Below, one piece after another: positions 8,046 through 12,083 of a stretch of 12,083 nt of DNA. Both the position numbers and the translations under genes were made by a program. The DNA comes from Acidobacteriota bacterium (GTDB taxonomy: Bacteria > Acidobacteriota > UBA6911 > RPQK01 > JADFOI01): contig JAPUKI010000081.1 in NCBI GenBank assembly GCA_027295745.1, positions 1-12,083 of the forward strand. Direction: 5' to 3'. Under the pieces are notes generated by a model that was given only the letters and a program-made list of their open reading frames with translations, did not search any database and was not told the origin of the DNA. Position 1 is the first letter of the stretch; each line of letters starts with the position of its first letter.

Positions 8046-8069
8046 AACAGTCAACCGGCGAGGCTGTAG

Positions 8070-8090
8070 GTTCCAGGTTTCAGATTCCAG
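8070..8090. repeat. Three tandem degenerate heptamers (RTTYCAG)
   Basis: GTTCCAG, GTTTCAG and ATTCCAG follow one another without gaps on the plus strand, giving a 7-nt period. They lie in the spacer between the divergent guaA and uppP genes. Two of these units supply arms of the inverted repeats in the guaA leader. Their layout recalls the heptamer array after the hypothetical gene at 9627-9698, although the unit sequence differs. Confidence 0.55.
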
Positions 8091-8120
8091 CATTTCGGAT
8101 ACCGTACTGGTACCTGGAAT
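8071..8120 (-). promoter_or_regulatory. guaA leader with mutually exclusive inverted repeats
   Basis: In the transcript of the minus strand, the arm ATTCCAGGT (8120-8112) can pair in two ways. It can pair over 7 bp with CTGGAAT (8090-8084), enclosing a smaller TACC/GGTA stem (8100-8103 with 8109-8112), or over 8 bp with ACCTGGAA (8078-8071). The two pairings share the same 5' arm, so they exclude each other. This is the architecture of an attenuator or RNA switch, but no known riboswitch consensus was recognised. No terminator T-run follows, and the arms derive from a short tandem repeat, so the structure may be incidental. Confidence 0.3.
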
Positions 8121-8130
8121 TTCGCATGGA

Positions 8131-8139
8131 AGTATAGCA
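8131..8139 (-). promoter_or_regulatory. Candidate extended -10 promoter for guaA
   Basis: The minus strand carries TGCTATACT, that is TGn followed by TATACT (5 of 6 matches to TATAAT), at 8139-8131. No good -35 hexamer is present at 16-18 nt, which is tolerated in extended -10 promoters. Transcription would begin near 8124, giving a leader of about 79 nt that contains the inverted repeats before the guaA ATG at 8045. The rest of the 150-bp divergent spacer shows no convincing promoter for uppP. Confidence 0.4.
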
Positions 8140-8185
8140 CGGCTAATCCTTGACTCCTCGCTTGCAAAACTCGACCATTAGTATT

Positions 8186-8190
8186 GAGGA
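8186..8190 (+). promoter_or_regulatory. Ribosome binding site deciding the uppP start
   Basis: GAGGA at 8186-8190, five bases before ATG 8196-8198, marks this ATG as the start. It also makes the in-frame TTG at 8184 unlikely, since that codon would overlap the site itself. Confidence 0.75.
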
Positions 8191-8195
8191 AAAGA

Positions 8196-9008
8196 ATGCT
8201 CGTCAATGACTCACTGCAGGCTTTTGTTCTTGGCATTCTTCAAGGTCTCACGGAGTTTCTTCCCATCAGCAGCTCCGCTCACCTGATTCTGCTCCCCTGG
8301 TTTCTGGGTTGGGAACCGATGGGACTGATCTTTGACGTGGTTCTTCATGGGGGAACAACGCTGGCCGTGCTGATCTATTTTCACAAGGACTGGAAGAAAC
8401 TTATCCAGCAATTAATCAAGCAATGGATGAAGCCATCAAGAGGGGCATCACCTCTTCTGGGTACTTTAATTGTGGCTACCCTTCCAGCCGCTTTGGTCGG
8501 TTGGGGAGCTCAAGGTTTGATTGAAGGTTTTCTGCGAGGACCGCTTGTCATTGGGACGACGCTCGGTGCTTTTGGACTTCTGCTGGGGTGGTCCGATAGT
8601 AACGCCCGCCAGACGCGCAGCCTGAGCGGTATCACCATGAGAGAGGGTTTGCTGATCGGCTTGGTGCAGGCTTTGGCCCTGGTTCCAGGGGTGAGCAGGG
8701 CGGGGGTGACCATATCGGTGGCTTTGATGTTGGGATTTTCCCGAGCAGATTCCGCCCGCTTTTCTTTCCTGTTGGGAACGCCGCTCATGCTGGGAGCAAC
8801 CTTCAACAGCCTTTACCTGCTTGGGAAGTCTCAGATTAACGACTTGAGCACTGTTTTACCTCTTCTGGTTGGTGTAGTATTTTCTTTTGTAAGTGCTTTC
8901 TTATGCATCAGATATCTCTTTCAATTTCTTCAAACCCATACCTACCGGCCCTTCGTCATCTATCGCTTGCTGCTTGCTGCCTGTATTTTTGTCTGGCTGC
9001 TTCTTTGA
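8196..9008 (+). CDS. uppP: Undecaprenyl-diphosphatase (BacA/UppP family)
   Basis: This integral membrane enzyme dephosphorylates undecaprenyl pyrophosphate to the monophosphate, recycling the lipid carrier for peptidoglycan and O-antigen building; extra copies give bacitracin resistance in other bacteria. The 270-aa product has the usual length and many hydrophobic segments. Both family signatures are present: motif 1 LGILQGLTEFLPISSSAH (12-29) with E20, S25-S27 and H29, and motif 2 LVPGVSRAGVTIS (162-174) with R168, corresponding to the essential arginine of E. coli UppP. Q16 stands where E. coli has its first glutamate, a common variant in the family. SRADSARFSFLLGTP (182-196) is also typical. 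It is divergent from guaA and has its own good ribosome binding site. Its last 106 nt overlap, in another frame, the N-terminus of the following hypothetical gene. Confidence 0.97.
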   Translation: MLVNDSLQAFVLGILQGLTEFLPISSSAHLILLPWFLGWEPMGLIFDVVLHGGTTLAVLIYFHKDWKKLIQQLIKQWMKPSRGASPLLGTLIVATLPAALVGWGAQGLIEGFLRGPLVIGTTLGAFGLLLGWSDSNARQTRSLSGITMREGLLIGLVQALALVPGVSRAGVTISVALMLGFSRADSARFSFLLGTPLMLGATFNSLYLLGKSQINDLSTVLPLLVGVVFSFVSAFLCIRYLFQFLQTHTYRPFVIYRLLLAACIFVWLLL

Positions 9009-9622
9009 GCGCGAGTCCGGGTGGGCAGGAGGCAGCAGAGGAAGATGAACTGGTTCCAGCTCGCCACAACCCGATTCTCAGGGAATACTTTCGAAGGCAG
9101 TTCTCTGGCATGCGATCCACTGGCAGCACCCGTTTTCCAGGGAGTGACCGCTTCAACGACGCCCTGATTGATCGTCAGATCGACCACTACGTGACGGAAC
9201 TACGTGAAAAACTGACTCTCTTGAATACCCATTTTGAAGAGGTCGAGCGAGAACGTGAAGCCATCCGCCAGGCTGCTTCTTCTCAGGCGCGTGGACAGGC
9301 CAGAGTCAGCCGGAGGAGAGCCCTGGGTGGAGTTCAGGACCAGGCCGGAGATCTTTGGAATATGCTCCGCTACATCTTTGTTGCTCTGGAAGACAAAGGA
9401 GATTTCAAGCCTGTTATCGAGACCACCGACACCGGCTCACTGTTTGAAAAGGAAATCCAGTTTATGGGTGAGCAGATTGGAAAAGCAGAGAAGAGAATCA
9501 CCCAATACTTCTTCGAGACAGAGAGCACCATCAGTCTGGAAGATCTCAAAGGGGAAAACATGCTGATTCATCTGTACCGTGTTCGGGAGATGGCCAAGAA
9601 GTTGAGGGAACGGGGAGGGTGA
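8903..9622 (+). CDS. Hypothetical secreted or periplasmic helical protein
   Basis: I do not recognise this 239-aa product. From ATG 8903 it has a signal-peptide-like N-terminus: R18, a hydrophobic run at about 20-33, then small residues (ASLSAS, 33-38) suited to signal peptidase I cleavage near 37/38. An LAAC match at 22-25 resembles a lipobox but follows the charge too closely to be convincing. The mature part is polar, charged and mostly helical, with coiled-coil tendency at about 90-125 (glutamate- and arginine-rich, FEEVEREREAIRQ) and again at 190-239. It has no cysteine after the leader and no catalytic motif I can name. The signal region lies in another frame within the last 106 nt of uppP. 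Shifted reading of a membrane-protein end also tends to give hydrophobic residues, so the true start could be TTG 9005, which would leave no signal peptide. Its stop is followed 4 nt later by the heptamer repeat array. Confidence 0.68.
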   Translation: MHQISLSISSNPYLPALRHLSLAACCLYFCLAASLSASPGGQEAAEEDELVPARHNPILREYFRRQFSGMRSTGSTRFPGSDRFNDALIDRQIDHYVTELREKLTLLNTHFEEVEREREAIRQAASSQARGQARVSRRRALGGVQDQAGDLWNMLRYIFVALEDKGDFKPVIETTDTGSLFEKEIQFMGEQIGKAEKRITQYFFETESTISLEDLKGENMLIHLYRVREMAKKLRERGG

Positions 9623-9626
9623 AACG

Positions 9627-9698
9627 CTGACAACTGAAAACCGCTGACAACTGACAGCTGAAAACCGCTGACAGCTGACAACTGACAGCTGACAAAAG
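9627..9698. repeat. Tandem array of CTGACAR heptamers and CTGAAAACCG decamers
   Basis: The plus strand parses completely into units: CTGACAA, CTGAAAACCG, CTGACAA, CTGACAG, CTGAAAACCG, CTGACAG, CTGACAA, CTGACAG and CTGACAAAAG. A 16-mer starting at CTGAAAACCG recurs exactly 24 bp apart (9634 and 9658). Three CAGCTG palindromes (9655, 9672, 9686) arise at unit junctions, and neighbouring copies can pair as 6-bp stems. The array sits between the convergent hypothetical gene and cimA. The layout resembles the short tandem heptamers known from spacers of filamentous cyanobacteria, without implying that origin. The remaining spacer (9699-9761) is purine-rich on this strand, with no clear terminator. 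Confidence 0.85.
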
Positions 9699-9761
9699 AT
9701 AAGAAAACAGAATCCAGAAGGCAGGAGGGATTAAAGAAGCTCAATGCCTCTTGATCTCCGG

Positions 9762-11378
9762 CTAGGGGGTTTGCGTGTTAGCGGTCTGTTCTTCAGTGGT
9801 CTGATCTGGGCGGCTGGTGGGGAAGAGCAACTTGTACAGGACACTGTCGATGATAGCTTGCCAGCTGGCTTCCATGACATTGGGGGAGACGCCAAGAGTA
9901 CTCCAGGTTCGCTGACCGTCGGTTGACTCGATGAGGACACGCACTTTGGCAGCAGTTCCGGTCTGAGCGTCAAGGACACGTACCTTGTAGTCGATGAGCC
10001 GGACCTCATCAATCTCGGGAAAGAAGCGGACCAGTGCCTTTTTGATGGCCTGGTCCAGGGCGTGAACAGGTCCATTTCCGTCGGAGACGGCATGTTCCTC
10101 GACTCCGTCCACGCTGATCTTGGCCGTGGCCTCGCTCACAAATTGGCCGGAGGGATTCTGGTCCACAAGTACCCGAAAGCCCTTAAACTCAAAGGGTGGC
10201 TTTTGCTCCTTCCCGAATCTGTGAAAAAGGAGCTTCAAGCTGCCGTCGGCCCCTTCAAACTGATATCCCTCGTATTCAAGCTGCTTGATCTGTTCCAACA
10301 GTGAGTTCAAGTCGAGATTTTCCGGATCGAGATCTCCGAATTCGCGGATCTTGTAGAGCAAATTGCTCTTTCCGGATAGATCAGAGACCAGGACTCGGCG
10401 GGTGTTTCCCACCACATCCGGGCTGGTGTGCTCGTAGGTTCTGGGATCTTTGTTGATGCCGCTCACATGGAGTCCGCCTTTGTGGGCGAAAGCACTCTGG
10501 CCCACAAAAGCGAGGTTGTTGGGCAGAACCATATTGGCCGTTTCACTCACAAAATAGGCCAGGGAAGTCAGACCTTTAAGTTTTTCGGGCCCGACTGTCT
10601 CTTTGCCCAGTTTCAACTCCAGGGCCGGAATCACGGAGCAGAGATTGGCATTGCCACAGCGCTCTCCATACCCGTTGATGGTTCCCTGAACCATACGGGC
10701 GCCGGCCTGGACGGCAGCAATGGTGTTGGCAACTCCCATCTCACAATCGTTGTGGGTATGAATGCCGAGGAAAGGAAATTCGGGGCTTAACTGATGTGCC
10801 AGTGTTTGAATGGTGGAGGGGAGGTTTCCTCCATTGGTGTCACAAAGCACGACCCAGTCGGCTCCCGCATCGCGGGCCGTTCGAAGCACGGCCTTAGCAT
10901 ACCTGGGGTTGGCCGCATAGCCGTCAAAGAAATGCTCGGCGTCAAAGATGACTTCCTTGTCCTTCTCCTTCAGGTAGGCGATGCTGTCTTTAATCATGCT
11001 GAGATTCTCCTCCAGAGTCGTCCCCAGAGCACGCTCCACATGAAAATCCCAGCTTTTGCCCACCAGAGTTATGGCCGGGGTGTCTGCCTCAAGCAGGGCG
11101 GCAATGTTGGGATCCCGATCCACCGGATTTTTGTAGTGGCGGGTGCTGCCGAAGGCCACAATCTTGGTCGACTCCCAGGAGAGGTCTCGGGCACGCCGGA
11201 AGAATTCCACATCGGTCCGGTTGGAGCCTGGCCAGCCGCCTTCGATGTAATGAATACCGAAGCCGTCTAACTTTTGTGCAATGTGGACCTTGTCCTCAAC
11301 GCTGAGTGAGATCTGTTCCCCTTGAGTCCCATCTCGCAGGGTACAGTCATAAATAAAAACCTTTTTGCTGTCGCTCAT
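9762..11378 (-). CDS. cimA: (R)-citramalate synthase
   Basis: CimA condenses pyruvate with acetyl-CoA to (R)-citramalate, starting the threonine-independent route to 2-oxobutyrate and isoleucine. The 538-aa product belongs to the long, LeuA-like CimA group. The N-terminal TIM-barrel shows DCTLRDGTQGEQIS (11-24) with R15 and D16, HYIEGGWPGSN (43-53), the metal ligands H207 and H209 in GIHTHND, and GTINGYGERCGNANL (232-246). A linker carrying AFAHKGGLHVSGI (296-308) leads to the C-terminal regulatory dimer domain (about 400-520), with VSDGNGPVHALDQAI (431-445). EGGWPGSN favours citramalate synthase over isopropylmalate or homocitrate synthase. The last 18 residues are polar and variable. ATG 11378 follows the ilvN stop by 3 nt with an AGGTG site just upstream, so it is translated with ilvN. 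Feedback control by isoleucine through the C-terminal domain is known in the family and inferred here. Confidence 0.95.
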   Translation of the reverse strand: MSDSKKVFIYDCTLRDGTQGEQISLSVEDKVHIAQKLDGFGIHYIEGGWPGSNRTDVEFFRRARDLSWESTKIVAFGSTRHYKNPVDRDPNIAALLEADTPAITLVGKSWDFHVERALGTTLEENLSMIKDSIAYLKEKDKEVIFDAEHFFDGYAANPRYAKAVLRTARDAGADWVVLCDTNGGNLPSTIQTLAHQLSPEFPFLGIHTHNDCEMGVANTIAAVQAGARMVQGTINGYGERCGNANLCSVIPALELKLGKETVGPEKLKGLTSLAYFVSETANMVLPNNLAFVGQSAFAHKGGLHVSGINKDPRTYEHTSPDVVGNTRRVLVSDLSGKSNLLYKIREFGDLDPENLDLNSLLEQIKQLEYEGYQFEGADGSLKLLFHRFGKEQKPPFEFKGFRVLVDQNPSGQFVSEATAKISVDGVEEHAVSDGNGPVHALDQAIKKALVRFFPEIDEVRLIDYKVRVLDAQTGTAAKVRVLIESTDGQRTWSTLGVSPNVMEASWQAIIDSVLYKLLFPTSRPDQTTEEQTANTQTP

Positions 11379-11381
11379 AAG

Positions 11382-11963
11382 TCACCTACGTTTCGCCTTG
11401 ACCTTTGATTTGGATGGGGTGTTCTTACCGCTGGAATTATCCACCAGCGATGGGTGCTGCCGGGCTGAGGAGCTTCTCCGATCTTTAGTCTTTCCTCGCC
11501 CAAGCGTCAGCTCGCCCGTGCGGTGAAGGTCCCCAATTCCATAGACCTGCACGTTTTCCAGAAAGGCGTCAATCTTCTCTGCCTGCCCAGTGATCTCGAA
11601 GATATAACTCTTGGGTCTTACGTCGATCACGCGGGCACGGAACACCTCAGCGAGGGCCAGTACTTCGGCCTTCTTCTCCTCGCTGACCTGCACCCGCACC
11701 AGTGCCATCTCCCGCACCACATGCACGGCCGGGCTGTAGGGAGTGACCTTGATGACATGAATCAGCTTACTCAATTGTTTCACGACCTGTTCGATTCCGC
11801 GTTCATCGGTCATTGTGGTCAGTGTGATCCGGGAAGTCGAGGGATCCAGTGTTGGAGCCACGTTCAAGCTCGCAATATTGAAACCACGCTGGCTGAAGAG
11901 CCCCACCACGCGCGACAGCACGCCAGCTTTGTTTTCAACCAACAGTGATATCACCTTCCGCAT
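11382..11963 (-). CDS. ilvN: Acetolactate synthase small (regulatory) subunit with basic C-terminal tail
   Basis: IlvN activates the catalytic subunit IlvB and gives feedback inhibition by valine; the enzyme makes acetolactate or acetohydroxybutyrate for valine, leucine and isoleucine. The N-terminal ACT domain (about 1-75) has the classical pattern ISLLVENKAGVLSRVVGLFS (5-24), RGFNIASLNV (26-35) and RITLTT (45-50). The second domain (about 85-155) includes REMALVRV (84-91) and the ending IGDLHRTGELTLGRG (143-157). Family members often stop near residue 160-170. This protein runs to 193 with a serine-, lysine- and arginine-rich tail ending KSKVKAKRR, probably disordered. ATG 11963 directly abuts the TAG of the upstream gene, and cimA follows after 3 nt, so the three are probably one operon. 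ilvB is not recognisable within the window. Confidence 0.95.
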   Translation of the reverse strand: MRKVISLLVENKAGVLSRVVGLFSQRGFNIASLNVAPTLDPSTSRITLTTMTDERGIEQVVKQLSKLIHVIKVTPYSPAVHVVREMALVRVQVSEEKKAEVLALAEVFRARVIDVRPKSYIFEITGQAEKIDAFLENVQVYGIGDLHRTGELTLGRGKTKDRRSSSARQHPSLVDNSSGKNTPSKSKVKAKRR

Positions 11964-12083
11964 CTAGTCTCCCTTGACTTCCTCGCCCCCGGCCAACCCA
12001 AGGTTGAAGCACTGCAGAGCAAAAGTGGCTCCCACCGCCTCTGTACAGAACACTCTTTCTAGGGATTGAAGGAGTTCCAGGTT
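11964..12083 (-). CDS. C-terminal end of an unidentified gene upstream of ilvN
   Basis: A frame open from the right edge encodes 39 residues and ends at TAG 11966-11964, immediately before the ilvN ATG. The peptide includes LELLQSLERVF, a cysteine-bearing stretch and the ending NLGLAGGEEVKGD. The exact stop-start contact suggests a real gene coupled to ilvN. The position would suit ilvB, but the residues do not look like the usual end of an acetolactate synthase large subunit, so I give no identity. A chance open frame of 40 codons cannot be excluded. Confidence 0.5.
   Translation of the reverse strand, partial: NLELLQSLERVFCTEAVGATFALQCFNLGLAGGEEVKGD

Noticed and set aside
8046..8093. N-terminal extension of guaA by 16 codons
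   Set aside because: The added residues come from the heptamer repeat, and GuaA proteins begin just before LILDFGSQYT.
8150..8184. TTGACT at 8150 with TAGTAT at 8179 as a promoter for uppP
   Set aside because: The spacer would be 23 nt, too long for a standard sigma-70 promoter.
9627..9698. Repeat array as a CRISPR
   Set aside because: Units are only 7 or 10 nt and contiguous, with no unique spacers and no cas genes nearby.
1..12083. Hidden defence, toxin-antitoxin or mobile-element system
   Set aside because: All but one complete gene and the aspS fragment have clear housekeeping or predicted RNase identities, and no transposase, integrase, terminal inverted repeat or toxin-like small gene pair was seen. 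The one unrecognised complete gene shows no effector motif.

Overview
This window is an ordinary, gene-dense bacterial housekeeping segment of moderate-to-high GC. It has ten protein genes (two cut by the window edges) and only two spacers longer than 100 bp. I found no tRNA or rRNA gene, transposase, integrase, CRISPR array or defence cassette. Lineage cannot be fixed from the sequence alone. The gene content (citramalate route to isoleucine, dnaE next to accA, a Mut7-C nuclease, a cysteine-rich HisRS insert, heptamer-type spacer repeats) would suit Acidobacteriota or a deltaproteobacterial-type relative, and I hold that only weakly.

Left block (1-8045, all minus strand, read right to left): guaA (GMP synthetase), dnaE (replicative DNA polymerase alpha subunit), accA (acetyl-CoA carboxylase carboxyltransferase alpha), a stand-alone Mut7-C RNase-like protein, hisS (HisRS) and the first 84 codons of aspS (AspRS). 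Gaps are 63, 56, 2 and 10 nt, then a 17-nt overlap, so this is probably one long operon or two coupled transcripts. It combines guanine nucleotide supply, DNA replication, fatty-acid initiation and tRNA charging. A candidate extended -10 promoter and a leader with mutually exclusive inverted repeats precede guaA. A second, near-leaderless promoter candidate lies just before hisS.

Middle block (8196-9622, plus strand): uppP/bacA (undecaprenyl-diphosphatase, cell-wall lipid carrier recycling), diverging from guaA. It is followed by a hypothetical protein whose likely signal peptide is encoded out of frame inside the last 106 nt of uppP. A 72-bp array of 7-nt and 10-nt CTGA-type units follows and fills part of the convergent spacer up to cimA.

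Right block (9762-12083, minus strand): the C-terminal end of an unrecognised gene, ilvN (acetolactate synthase regulatory subunit) and cimA ((R)-citramalate synthase), almost without gaps. This is a branched-chain amino acid unit: CimA makes the isoleucine precursor from pyruvate and acetyl-CoA, bypassing threonine, and IlvN tunes the acetohydroxyacid synthase that acts next.

I do not see a convincing undescribed multi-gene system. The points most worth a second look are the Mut7-C protein inside a synthetase operon, the out-of-frame signal peptide of the hypothetical gene, the two heptamer-style spacer repeats, the guaA leader and the basic tail on IlvN.
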